NCBI GenBank assembly: GCA_030144725.1
Contig: JASKMD010000017.1
Location: 5,313,278-5,377,277 of the forward strand
Direction of reading: 5' to 3'
DNA from: Haematococcus lacustris
Lineage: Eukaryota; Chlorophyta; Chlorophyceae; Chlamydomonadales; Haematococcaceae
DNA length: 64,000 bases
The translations under genes were made by a program, and so were the position numbers. Under the pieces are notes generated by a model, which did not search any database, was not told where the DNA came from, and worked only from the letters and a program-made list of their open reading frames with translations. Positions 10,196 to 22,675 of this stretch are shown here, in pieces (position 1 is the first letter of the stretch; every line of letters begins with the position of its first letter).

Positions 10196-10569
10196 GTTGC
10201 ATGGCCGCGCTCACTTTTTTTTGCGTCTCGCGACCCCATGTCAAATTTCACGAAATGTGGGCTTATTTATTGTCCTCGTAACTTTCCAATCAGGACTTCA
10301 GATGCTGGGCTGACAAGCTTGGTCGATTCTTTGTGAGGAGTTCTAACGTCTCCCTTGGCCGAAAACGCGATGCCCTTCTTTGTAGGCCGTCTGTGCTGCT
10401 GAAAAGTTGACTCTCTTGCACCATGCATCCAATCGAAGTTTCGGCCATTAGTACGCTGCCAATCAGTGTCAGCCGTTTTTGACAGGTTAACTCTACGTGC
10501 ACCTTACACCCACATAAATCGTCCACCTCAGCCACATCCATTGTCCGCCTCATATTCAGCCTCCAGCTG

Positions 10570-12248
10570 CTCACTTTGTAGCTCTCTCAGCGCAAAACGA
10601 TGCAATACCCGACGTCCCTCTTGCCTCTTCCACCCCATGTGCATGCGCTATCGTTCATAGTGTTTGTTGGTCAATTTGCCAAAGCACACCTCATCATGCA
10701 GCAAATCGTCATGGAACAACAGCTTGGCTGAGCCAACACGGCGTGGCCCATTAGCCCCTGCAAACAGTTATGGACAGTCGACGCAGTAAACACGGTCATC
10801 ACGGCATGCCAAACAGATGCAACTGAGCAGTACAACATGTGACAACGCCCCTCCACCCATGCTCGGAAATATACAAGGCTGCTGCGATGCTTGACCCCTT
10901 CGAGAGCAGTACTGACGACTTGGCCTCAACAAAACCTCACTAGGTGTGTAGGCCATTGCTTTGTTACCTTGCTGGGCAGGTTGGGGCCGATCCCTCACGC
11001 CCGCCTTGCGCTTGCGTGTCGAGCTCGTGTTCATCTCCGTTGTTGTCCCCTGCTGCTCTTCAGGTGCAGCAACAAGTGCAGGGGTGAGCAACCCTAGGGC
11101 TGCACTAGTACCTGCTGCCAGCTGCTGCCCGGGGAGTGCAGCAGGAAGGGGAAGCAGGTCATGGGCGCCACCAGCACCAGCTGCCTGCTGCTGCCATGGG
11201 GGTGCAGCAGGAGGGGGGAGCAGGTCAGGGGCGGCACCCGCACCAGCTGCCTGCTGCTGCCAGGGGGGTGCAGCAGGAGGGGGGAGCAGGTCAGGGGCTT
11301 GGGAGGGGGGGTGGAGTGCGGGGCTGAGGTTGGGAGGGGGTGGCGGGGGTGGGAGGGCAGTGAGGGGGCTGGGAGGGGGTGGGAGGGGGGGTGGAGTGCG
11401 GGGCTGAGGTTGGGAGGGGGTGGCGGGGGTGGGAGGGCAGTGAGGGGGCTGGGAGGGGGTGGGAGGGGGGGTGGAGTGCGGGGCTGAGGTTGGGAGGGGG
11501 TGGCGGGGGTGGGAGGGCAGTGAGGGGGCTGGGAGGGGGTAGGAGGGGGTGGGAGGGGGTGGTGGAGGGCCGGGCTGGGGTTGGGAGGGGGTGAGCGGAG
11601 GTAGGAAGGCGATGCTGGGCTGGGGAGGGGGGGGGGGTGCAATGGGCAGGGTCGGATGCTAATCATTCCTGCAAGGCAAAGTCGGGTCACGCCAATGTCC
11701 TTTCAAGCAGGCCTGATCAACTAATTGCCATGCTTTCTTCTCCAGCAGTTGGGGCGTTGAGTAAGGAACAGAGTTATGTATCGAAAAACTGGAAAGTCAC
11801 AGTGGTCAGCTCACAACATGCCATTTTGTGGATGAGGGTCCCTTTTCCTATGTGACTAGCGAGAGAGAGACGCACATTTCCCGCATTTGCAGCAATGTCG
11901 ATACATCACATGCCCAGCTATGGCCTCCAACACCGCCTGCACCAACAAAAGGCTCGCGGAGCGAGCCAGGCGGGCTGAAATGTGATTGTACTTCCCTCAT
12001 CTTTGGATGCCAGGCGGAGTTCCCTCATTGGTGCCACTCCTCACCACTAGAAAAATCGATAGTGAGCAGCTGAGGTGTGTCCGCGCTCGCTTGCGCCGGC
12101 ATGGACTCTGATGCAAGGATTAACGCGCCGCTTGCCAGTAGATGCGGAGTAATTCGCAGGTGCCAATGCAACAAACGCTACCGGAATCGGTGCACTCTGT
12201 TGCGAGTACTTGCATGAAGATTACCAACCCCATGTTGGGGACGCCTGA
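10570..12248 (-). mobile_element. TIR element A, copy 2 (reverse; right end not found)
   Basis: On the minus strand the element starts at 12,248 with TCAGGCGTCCCCAACATG and follows the same order as copies 1 and 3: the conserved 5' block, a proline-rich stretch (11,290-11,640), the 66-bp coding repeats (11,100-11,290) and then a coding 3' part. Downstream of the repeats it is not the same as copies 1 and 3. It carries extra coding sequence in place of their shared 3' block, and no CCTGA terminus appears before the hAT MITE. It may therefore be closer to the full-length element. The lower bound given is where similarity and coding signal fade. Confidence 0.65.
10672..11091 (-). CDS. Element A protein, C-terminal part (copy 2)
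   Basis: The minus-strand frame runs NTSSTRKRKAGVRDRPQPAQ and continues to CLACRDDRVYCVDCP. A probable intron boundary (tgtttgcag) then leads into ANGPRRVGSAKLLFHDDLLH and EVCFGKLTNKHYER with a stop near 10,672. The paired cysteines and the charged C-terminal block look like a real protein end. In copies 1 and 3 the homologous sequence is cut short after ATGPRRS. I do not recognise the family. Since it lies inside a TIR element it is a candidate transposase or accessory protein. Confidence 0.5.
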
Positions 12249-12388
12249 CTATTGCACTCGGCTATGCCAGGCGTCACCATGACAATGATACAGCTTACGA
12301 CATGCCAAGCTCCCCGGCATTTGCACAGCATCTTTATTGCTCATCATCGACGAGGCTACTTACCAGGTAGTTTCTTAAAAACCTGTAA

Positions 12389-14130
12389 CAGCACCTTGGC
12401 CCTCAACCTTGAGCCTTCATTGCAGTCGAACACACTAATTGTAGACCACTACAAAACAGTGTTTTTCTGTGTGGTGTTCCCATCGCATGGCATGCTCATG
12501 GCCTATACATGGCATACACATGGTCATGGTCGCCTACCACCTACACTATTTCCTGACCGCGAGGGCTATGCTGGCTCAGCCTTGGTGCGCTTGCTGCGCT
12601 TGGCTGGCAGGGGAGTGCTGGGCCCAGGCTCTGAGGCTGCTGGCTGTGAGGCTTCCTGGCTGCTGCGTGGGGCCTGTTGGGTGTGGCGGGGGGGCACTAC
12701 AGGGCGCCACATCAGGCCCAGCACCGGCTGGTCACGCTGCTGGCTCCAGGCTGGGCGCACCAGGCGGTGTTCCACCTGCCCTGCTGGGGGCTTCCATCCT
12801 GCAGGCCTGGTGGCCCTGCGTTGGTTCAGCCGGCTCTCACATGGCTGCTGGCCGTTCACTGCTGAGCTGACCCGGCTGGTGCGGTGCTCATCCACAAGCA
12901 CCACCCTGCCCCTCAGCTGGTCGTTGCCCCTGGGCCTGCACACCACCTTGCAGCAGCCCCGCAGCACCGCGCCAGCACCCCACCCACCCCCAGTGCCACC
13001 GCCCGCTACGACAAAGAACACCGCCAGCTGCTTGGCACGCCCATAGTGCTCCATGGACACCTCCGCCATGTACTCCTCCAGCTGCACACGTGGTGGCTGA
13101 CATGGTGGCACCAGGTTGGGCATGGCACAGTCAACTATTCTTTATGCTCACTTCATACCAACCCACCCACTCTCACTCCCTTACCCTCCCTCTCTCCCAC
13201 CCCACTCTCACCTTCTTGAAGAAGTGCTCCAGCGCACGTTCTTGAGCTCCGTACAGCCTCAGCCGCTGCTGTGCCCACTTGGGGTCCAGGTACACCTCCC
13301 ACACCGCATCCCAGGTGGCCAGGGTGACGCTGATGTGCTTCAGGTTGGCCTCCAGGGAAGTGCCAGCTGAGCTTGCTGCTGCCAGGTGCAGGAGGTGGGG
13401 TTTGATAGGAGCCAGCCACCGCTCAGTGGCACGGCGGGCATTGTTCAGGCTGCTGCCATGCTTCACATGGCCCTTGGTCAGCTTTCACCGGCGCAGCTGG
13501 TGTGCCATCAGCTGGCCTGTCGCCGATTCCCACACCCCTGAGGCTGCACTGACTGCCTAGGGTCAATGCCTACCCCAATCTGAATGGCTGAATTGAACAC
13601 AAACTCACGCTGCTCAGCTAGGCCCTTGCCAATGCGGGGGAGTGCCAACACATGGGCTGCTGCTGCTGCTGCACTTGGGACTGCCGCTGGGCTGCTGTTG
13701 CTGCTGGAGGGGCCTGATGCTGGGAGTGGAGCAGGAGGGGTTGGGAGGGGGCGGGTGTAGTGCACACACACACCCCGTGGAACACCCTGATATCCATCTT
13801 GATGAAGTGCACCCCCACCCTGGCTTAGGGGGTGAGGGTGAAGGGGGGTGGGCAGGTCAGGACCCTGAGACCTACCCTACGCCCGCCACTCTTTGGATTG
13901 CCTGGCACGGGTGGGGTGGGGGGCCGCTGCCACTGCTCCAGGCACCTGCACACATGCACCGCAGGGCGCATGCGGCAGGGCAGGGGCACGGTGTCTTGCA
14001 AGGAGTCATCCTCCTCCAGGGCCAGCAGTCTCCGCTGCTTGGCTGCCTCCTCCTTCAGGTCGTTGACATGCGCCTTGTCCAGGTCTGAGGCCTGCAGCTT
14101 GGGGATGTCAGCGTTGAGGGCACACCCACA
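12389..14130 (-). pseudogene. Fanzor/TnpB-like nuclease, copy 2 (internal 3' deletion)
   Basis: This is the copy with the longest 5' part. The minus strand gives KLQASDLDKAHVNDLKEEAA (about 14,100), a Gln/Ala-rich linker, GLAEQREFVFNSAIQIGVGI followed by a frame break right after the RuvC-I aspartate (IDPRQSV instead of IDPGVTQ), then NNARRATERWLAPIKPHL, an intron, and QLAVFFVVAGGGTGGGWGAG. After KRTKAEPA the sequence jumps directly to the conserved 3' flank, so the RuvC-III DRDCNAAL block and the C-terminus are deleted. The 3' end stops at 12,389, the same internal base as copies 3 and 4. Direct repeats aaaacctgtaaca flank the whole unit (12,378-12,390 and 14,189-14,201). It is not functional. 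Confidence 0.8.
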
Positions 14131-14338
14131 CGCCCAGCTTGATGAATAACTGAGCCTCCACCCCGCCTTAAATCCTCATAAACCTCATAAAACCTGTAAC
14201 AACATGGTATTCAAATCCGCTGAACTTGCGTACCTGTCCGCGTAAAGGCATCCATGACGAGCATACATGAATGAATGGAAGCATTGCTTGTCGGGGAGGC
14301 CGACACGGGTGGCGACCCGACATTTGTGATTGCGACGG

Positions 14339-15503
14339 ATGGTGCGAGCACTACGTGCTGTTGATTTCCTGAGCACTTATCGGCTCCCTGAGCACTCAGC
14401 ATCAGCTACTTATTATCGAGCAAGGCTTGCAGGGGAGTACCTGGCATGGGCTGTGCCCAGCCGCGGGCAAGAAAGCTCCTGCGTTGACGTTGTCTACCTA
14501 CCACAGCTGTCAGCCAGGGCATTGCGCCTGTCAGCCTCGTTACAGCACAAGGAGGTCACCGCTCTGGCAGTGGGGCAGGGATATGTGGGTGCGTCCACCA
14601 CACCACACCAGCCCACACCGACTCTGACCCTCTGACATGCATGGGGGAGGTTGGGGCACCTAGTTGGCTGCAAAGGGAGGTCGACAAGTCCATAGCACAG
14701 TCCAGACATGTCCCGCCCCGCCTTGCCCCGTGCCCCGCCCAATGCCCGTCCCATGCCCTGCTCGTGCTCATGCCCCTCCCCGCCACATGCCTCCTGTGCA
14801 GTGTCATCACATAGTACTGCCTGCTGCTGCTGCTGCCATTGCTGTGCCGCCGCTGCTGCTATCATCTGTACTGAGGCCAGGCAGCAGCGACCCCAGCTCC
14901 GTGAACCCGACCCAGCCTGAGGCGCTGCTGGTGGCGGCCTCCCCTGAGGCGGTGGTGCTCTGGCGCCTGGCCCAGGCCTATGAGGCGGCAGCTTCCCGCC
15001 AGCCCCTGCCTGAGCCCCTGCTGGTCCTGGAGAGGCCGGGGCAGGTGGGGAGGTGGGGGTGGTGTGGGGCTGGGGCTGGATGGCAAGGTGGCCAGGGCCG
15101 CTGCCTCCTGGCATACGGCAGCAGGGCATGTGTGGTGACAGCTGTGAGGGAGAGCGGTGAGGGGTGAAAGCTGTGAGGGGTGAGGGGTGAAAGCTATGAG
15201 GGGTGAGGGGTGAGGGAATTGACCATCATAGCCGTTGGTCAGCCTGGCGCATCATACATGCTTCTGCTTCTGCTTGTCAGCATCCTGTCAGCCTGCTTTC
15301 AGTCCACCCCCTCTGCTCTGGCTGCCCCCTGCCCTGCCCTGGCTGCCATGTGGTGATGCAGGTGGATGCAGCCTGCCTGAGCAGCCCGGGGGGGGCCAAC
15401 CTGCTGGCCCTGTGCGCGGGCCTCCAGGTCCATGTGTTTGAGCTGGCAGGGCTGACGCAGTGGGTGGCAGCAGGCGGGCGCCGGGGGGGTGCTGGCCAGG
15501 GTC

Positions 15504-15535
<32 letters not shown>

Positions 15536-18500
15536 GGCGCGCAGGGCATGGGTTCTCAGGGAGCCCACAGTGGCACCACTGTCAAGGCCCTTGGCAGACC
15601 ACGCCTCAACATAGTCACACTGGAGTCCCCGTGAGGTCACAGTCACAGGGAAGTCATAAGTCACACTGGAGCAACATTGAAATCACTGGAACACCAGATA
15701 AAGTTGCAGTGGAGTGGCAGGCAGGTGCTTGGCAGGTGCTGGCCCTAGGCCCCTGGCTGGTCAGGGTGAGCCGGGGCCACATGGCCACAGCGGCACAGCG
15801 GCGCATCAACCCGGCAAGGAAGGCCAGGGCTGCCAGGGCTGCAACCTGGGGTGCAGTGTTGCACCAGCTGGCCCACACACCTCCCCCCACGCCCCCTGCT
15901 CACCCTGATGCCCACCTGCCCTGCCCTGCCCTGCCCTGCCTCCTGCTTCACCTCTTGCTGTCCCCCTGCCCTGCCTGCCCCCTGCCTGACCCTGTGCCTA
16001 ACCCTGTGCCGCTGTGCCTGGCCCCCTGCAGCTCCTTCCTGCTTGAGGGCCACGGGGCCCCGGTGCGCGCCGCCACCTTCTGTGAGCCGCACCGCCCGCT
16101 GTGGCTGCTGACGGCGGGGGAGGACCGCAGCTTCAAGCTGTGGGACCTGCAGCAGGGCAGCCTCGTCTACCAGGTGGGCCACCAGGGGGGGCGGCGCGGG
16201 GCGGGGCGGGGCGGGGCGGGGCGGGGCGGGGCGGGGCGGGGCGGGGCGGGGCGGGGCGGGGCGGGGCGGGGCGGGGCGGGGCGGGGCGGGGCGGGGCGGG
16301 GCGGGGCGGGGCGGGGCGGGGCGGGGCGGGGCGGGGCGGGGCGGGGCGGGGCGGATGGCGGGGCGGGGCGGGGCGGGGCGGATGGCGGGGCGGGGCGGGG
16401 TGCCGTGTTGTTGTTGGCTGCCCAGGAGGTGGTGGTGGTGCAGGTCATGCTCACACTGAAGCCCAGTGGTTTGAGTTGTTGCAGTCAGCCCCTGCGGGCC
16501 TGTTTTAGGGCAGTAGGGCAGGTGGCCAGGAGTGTGCAGGGGGCAGGTGGAGGAGACTGTCAAGAGTGGGCAGGAGGGCGGTCATGCCCCATACGCCCCT
16601 CGCCCCCCCCCACCCCTGGCCTTCACTGCGTATATGGCAGAATGGTGCCGCAGCCCTGGCCCTGCTGTGGGGCACCCCGGCTGCTGCCGCTGCCACAATC
16701 ACTGCTGCGGCGGCATCAGCGGGGGCTGCTGCTGCTGCTGTTGCGGCTGAGGCTGAGGCTGATGCCGTGGTACTGGCTGCCTGTGGCACTGCGCCCCAGA
16801 GCCCCATCCTGACGGCCTACGCCCTGACCAGCCTGGCCGTGGACCCCACCTTCCTCAGGGTGGCAGTGGGGGCGGCGGATGGTGTGGTGCGCGTGTTCGA
16901 CCTGGCCACCCTGCCCGCCTGCCGCTGTGTACAGGTGAGGGCGGGACAGGTGGGGGCACGCCTTGACCAAACCAACTGCCAGGGTCAGCTTGCTGGGCGA
17001 ATCGCTGCCCGGAACACCCCCTGCCCCCTGCCCCCTGCCCCCTGCCCCCTACCTGCACAGCCCTGCCATCAGGCTAGACAGCAGCGCTGGGGTGGGGTGG
17101 TAGCAGCACTGCCCCCTGCCCCCTGCCCCCTCCTGCCTCCCCCGCCCGCTGCGCTGCCCCCCCCGGCTGCAGATCACGGATGTTCCCAAGCACCTGCGCC
17201 GCATCTCCCAGGCCGCCCTCAAGGCAGCAGCAAGGGCCGCCGCCCCCCCCCTCACAGCCCCGGCGCACCCCCAGCAGCGCGCTCCTCCCCCCCCCCCCAC
17301 ACCACAGGGCCCAGGGTGCTCACCGCCCCCCCCCACCGCCGGCCCCTGCCTCCCCCCCCGCCTCAACCAGGCCCTGCCGCCCCCCCCCCCTCCAGCAGCA
17401 GGTCGCCGCGCTGTGTGAGGCAGCGGGGCAGTGGGCAGCAGAGGAGGGGGAGGGGGAGGGGGAGGGGGCAGTGGCCTGCGGGGCGGCAGTGCTGCGGCTG
17501 TACTATGCGCCGCTGAGGAGCCGAGGGGGGGGGGGAGGGGGGGGGGGGAGGCGGGGGGGGAAGGGAGCGACCTGCTGGGTGAGAGCCCCAAGCTGCTGGT
17601 GAGTGCAGTCCTGACCTACCCCCCCCCCCCCCTACTCCCCCCCTCCTGGGAGGGCTAGGCCTGGGATAGGACCAAGGCAGAGCAGCTTGGGTGGTACTGC
17701 TGCTGCTGGGGTCCCTCTGACCCACCCCCCCCAACCTGATCCTCCCCTCCCCCCTACAGGGCCAGCCTGCTCCCCCCCTCCCCCCCTCTCACCTGTTGCT
17801 CTGCGCCCCCCCCCCCCCCCCCCTTGACCTGCCCCCCTCCTTCACCTGCCGCCCCCCCCCCCTGCCCCCCCCGCCCCCCCCAGGTGGGGACCATGTCGGC
17901 CCTGGCGGTGATTGACAGCCACACGGGGGAGGTGGTCCAGGCACACTTCCTCAGGGGGGGGCTGCCCCAGCTCAGCCTGCTGCTGCCAGGACCCTCCCAG
18001 GGGTCAGTCTCACTCACCCGCATGCCTGCATGTATGCTTGCATGCTTGCATGCACCTCACCTGACCCCCCAAACTGTGTAGCTCAGCACCATGAACCTCC
18101 TCAGCCTCGTACCAAGGGCAACCCCCCACCCCCTCCCTCCCCCTCCCCCTCCCTCCCCCTCCCCCTCCCTCCCCCTTCCCCCTTCCCCCCTCCCTCCCCC
18201 TCCCCCTTTCCACCCCCTTTCCACCCAATGACCTCTCCAGGCTCGTGGTTTGGCCATGGCCCCATCACCCCCTGCCCGCTGCTGCCGCTGCTGTGCTCAG
18301 GCCTGCCGCCCCCCCTGGGCCCCCCCGGGCTGCCGAGCTGCTGTCAGACGTGAGTGTGGCGGGGGCGTACGCGCTGGGCCTGCCCCGCCACCAGCGCTTC
18401 ATGTACTGCTGCATGGCGGCAGCCTACTCCTCGGACATCACCATCCTCAGCCTGAGACCCCTGACCCCAACAACCGCTGCCGCCGCCGCCGCCGCAGGAG

Positions 18501-21500
18501 GGGCAGGGTTAGGGTCAGGGGGAGGGGGAGGGGCTGCTGGCGTCAGGGCGAAGGCCAGGGGGGGGGGTGGGGGGGCTGGGTCCACAGTACCGGCCAGGGC
18601 CAGCTGATGGGGTGCTCAGCGCCGTCCCCCTGCCCAGCCCGGCAGCAGCAGCAGCAGCAGCAGCGGGGCAGGGCCCGGGGCTGCGAGGGGGTGCTGGACA
18701 GAGGTTGCCTCAACAGAAGGGGGGAAGCGAGGGGGGGGAGAGATGGGAGGAGGAGGAGCAGCAGCAGGAGGAGGAGGAAGAGGGGGAGGGGCAGGGGGAG
18801 AGGGGCTTGCAGGCAGCGCCCCTGTCAGTGTTCCAGGCGCAGCCGCTGCCTGACCACTCCCCCCTCAGGGTGGGTACCCCCTGCGGCTGCACACTAGCTG
18901 CCCCTGATTCCACGCCGCCCTGCTGCTTCTCCCCCTGCTGCCCCCCACCCCCTGCTGCCCCCCCACCCCCTGCTGCCCCCCGCTGCCCCCCACCCCTTGC
19001 TGCCCCCCCCAGCTGCCCCTGCATACTGAGGGCCCTGCACCACCACAGGCACTGTGCCATGCCCTGCCTGCTGCCTCGCCAACTCCCCCCTGCTTTGCCT
19101 CCCCACAGCCTGCCAGCTGCTGCCCCTACTGCTGCCAGGTCATGGCTAGGCACCCTCCAAAGCAGTGTATGGCTGCTGCTGCTCCTGCTGCTGCCCCTGC
19201 TGCTGCCGCCCCTGCTGTGGCCTGGCTCAAGTTAGGCCCACACCCACACTGCTGCCCCCTTGACCCCAGCCGCCCGAACCCTGAAGCCTGCCACCCCCTC
19301 ACTCACTATTCAAGCAGCACGCCCACACCACAACCTGCCCCTCCCCTCCCCTGCCTTCCCCTGCCCCCCACCCCCCTGCCCCTGCCATCATGCAGCTCCC
19401 ACTTCAAAGTGGTGCGGCACCAGGCCACACCCCCAACCCGCCACACCTGCGCCAGCCCTCCCCCTCCCGCCTGGCCCCCGCCCCCTCCTCCCTCCTCCCC
19501 GCCACAGCCCCCCCTGAGCGCACCCGCTGGGCCGCACCCATTGCCCCCACCCCTGCAGCAGGGGGCCCCCCTCGCGCCCCCCTCAAACGCAGCAGCAGCA
19601 GCGGCAGCGGTGGCCACCCCCCTGACCCCCGACCCAGCCCTGCCAGCCCGGGCAAGGCTGGGCGGGGGGGCGGGCGAGGCCGGGGTCAGGCCGGGGCCAA
19701 CCAGCCCGTCACTTTCCACCGCAAGGTCAAGAGCAGCGGATACGGCTTCGTGCACCCCGCTGCCCGGCTAGGCCGCCCGCCCCCCTCCCCCGTGTCGGTG
19801 CGCACCCGGCCCTGCGCTGCCAGCACCGTGGCAAAGTGAGGGCAGGGGCTGGGGAGGGTGGGGGGGGAGGGCAGGGGGGGAAGGGGTCAGGGGGGGATGG
19901 CTGACCCCATGGGGCTGCTGGGGCATGCCTGGGCTGCTGCTGCTTGCGCTGACGCCCGCCAGGCCGTGCCTGGTCACAGCCCCGTGGCCCATACCGCCTG
20001 TGAGATGGAGCCTCACTGTCAGACGTGTCACCCGCCCGCCCGCTTACCCGCCTGCCTGCCCCTGCCTGCCCCTGCCTGCCCCTGCCTGCCCCTGCCTGCC
20101 CCTGCCTGCCCCTGCCTGCCCCTGCCTGCCCCTGCCTGCCCCTGCCTGCCCCTGCCTGCCCCTGCCTGCCCCTGCCTGCCCCTGCCTGCCCCTGCCTGCC
20201 CCTGCCTGCCCCTGCCTGCCCCTGCCTGCCCCTGCCTGCCCCTGCCTGCCCCTGCCTGCCCCTGCCTGCCCCTGCCTGCCCCTGCCTGCCCCTGCCTGCC
20301 CCTGCCTGCCCCTGCCTGCCCCTGCCTGCCCCTGCCTGCCCCTGCCTGCCCCTGCCTGCCCCTGCCTGCCCCTGCCTGCCCCTGCCTGCCCCTGCCTGCC
20401 CCTGCCTGCCCCTGCCTGCCCCTGCCTGCCCCTGCCTGCCCCTGCCTGCCCCTGGCTCAGGCACCTGCTGCAGGCCCGGCAGTACCCAGTGAGCAGCGGG
20501 CCGCCCGCCCACCCCCAGCCGCAGCACTGCCTGCCGGGTCAGGCGCCGCTGCACCAGGGAGCGCTGCTGCGCCTCAGGTTCTCAGGTGACCAGCCTCAGG
20601 GCCTGGGCCAGGGCCAGCAGCCGTAACTCAACCCCAGCCCAGCCTGGGCCAGCACAGGCACCCTCAGCGGCAGCAGCCCCAGCCAGCCCACACACCAGGT
20701 CACACGAGCCAGTGTGAGCTCCTAGGCCGGGGCCAGGGCCTGGGGTCCCTCCCTGGCGCTCAGGGCTGGTGAGGGGTGTTGTAAAGGGATGGGTGGGAGG
20801 GGTGGGGGTGGGAGGGGGGGTGGGAGGGGGTCAGGGTGGGAGGGGTGGAAGGGGCGCGAGGGGCGTGCTGGGGGCTGCTGAGCAGGGTGGGGAGGTCAGT
20901 GAGCAGGTTTGGGGTGGCAAGGGGTGATGAGGGGGCCTGGGCTGATCAGATGAGCTCCCCTCCTCCTGTCAGGTGCCACCTAGTGGCCACCCCTGCTCAG
21001 GCTCTGGGGCTGCTGGGCTCGTCACAGGGACAGGCACAGGGACAGGGAAGGGGTCAAGGCCAGGCTGGCGTATCAGGTCTGAGCTCCTGGTGTGAGTGCT
21101 AGGTGTGACCTGCAGGTCTGACCAGGTGTAACCTGCTAGTTCTTGGTGTGACCAGGTGTGACCTGCAGGTCTGGGTAGGGAAGCAGAGGCCAGCAAAGCA
21201 GCACGGTGCTGGGCTGAGGCCACAGCAGGGTGGGGCAGTTGGCTGCAGCAGGAGGCGGTTGGGCAGGCATGGCGGGTGTGGGCCAGCTGGCCCAGCAGCT
21301 GGCAGTGGTGCGCAGGGGATGCCTCGCGCCTGCTGACCTGCTCGGCGGACCGGACTGCGCGCGTGATCAAGCTGCCGCTGGCTAAGCACCAGGTGAAGCA
21401 TCCCTCCTCAGGGTCCCGGCCCCCGGTTCCCCTGGGCCCCCACCCCCTCAGGCCTGGCCCCCTGCCCACTGCCTGCCTGGGCCACTGCCTCACATCCAGC

Positions 21501-22644
21501 CCCACCCCCGCCTCACCTCATCCCTCAGCGCACACCCCACCTCACACCCACCTCACACCCACCTTACACCCACCTCACACCCACCTCACACCCACCTCTC
21601 ACCCACCTCACACCCACCTCACACCCCACCTTACACCTTACCTCACACCTACCTCACACCCCTGCTAACACCTCATGCGTAGCTGCCGCCCTGCAACACC
21701 ACACAAAGCGCTGCCGCATGTGCCTGTGTGTCCTGGTTGGCTGCAGGGCGAGGGCACGGACCTGCTGGGCCATAATGGCTCGGTGGTGGGCATTGACTGG
21801 AGCCATGACGGCGTCATGGTCCTCACGGCCTCTGCTGACAGGCAAGGCCGCTGCCTGCCTGGCCCTGCCTGACTCCTACCTAACCTCCACCATGCCCCTG
21901 ACCCCGCCCCTGACCCCGCCCCTGACCTTGACTCTGCAGGTCAGCTCGACTGTGGAATGCCGGGTGCGCCCAGCCCCTGCTGGAGCTGAGCCATCTGCAG
22001 CAGCAGCAGCCCCGCCTGGCCCTGGGGGGAGCTGCAGCAGGCAGTGGGCCTGGGGCAGGGGCAGGGGGCGCAGGGGCAGCTGCCCCCACCCTCTCCACAG
22101 TCCTGGCTGCCGGGGCGGCCAGTGCCGCGGCTGCCAAGGCCAACCCGCCCTTCCTGCACGAGGTGACGCTGATGGGCAATACACAGGGGCATGGGCTGCT
22201 GCTGCTGCTGCTGCTGCCATTGCCGTTGCCACTACCGCCGCCACCGCCGCTCTGAAGGTGCTGCTGATGCCCTGACTGAACCAATGGCGGTATGTCACTG
22301 TGACTGAAGCCTTCCAAAACGCGTCATGCCTTGCGGTGCTGCCGCTGGCACCCTGATGCTGTTCCCAGTGCGGTCACTCCCGCCCCTGCTTTGGTGTTAA
22401 TGCGGGGTGCAGGTGCGTGCTGCACGCTTCTACTACCTGGACGAGTTCATCCTCCTGGCAGCAGGCAACAAGCTGAACTTGTACAGGTTAGGCCCAACAT
22501 GACCTGCCAGCGGCAACCAGCTGGGTCAGACTTAAACAACTCTAAGCCCAGTAGAAGCAGTGGGGTGACCCTCCTTTGTGGGCCTCTATTGCTTGAGCTG
22601 TTGCCTGTCCCGCCCCACCCCGCCCTGCCCCATCAGCAGTAGGC

Positions 22645-22675
<31 letters not shown>

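Noticed and set aside
14494..15129. Minus-strand Pro/Ala/Gly-rich 211-residue frame
   Set aside because: It overlaps WDR27 exons that carry conserved motifs and valid splice sites on the plus strand.
16101..16563. Gly/Ala/Arg and Ala/Pro/Arg repeat proteins
   Set aside because: They are a product of the intronic GGGGC array of WDR27.
20048..20453. Possible CRISPR-like array
   Set aside because: Units are contiguous 10-mers with no spacers. This is a minisatellite in a eukaryotic intron.
19858..20626. Cys/Pro/Leu repeat protein (PACPCLPLPA units)
   Set aside because: It is a translation of an intronic decamer minisatellite, and similar frames exist on the opposite strand.
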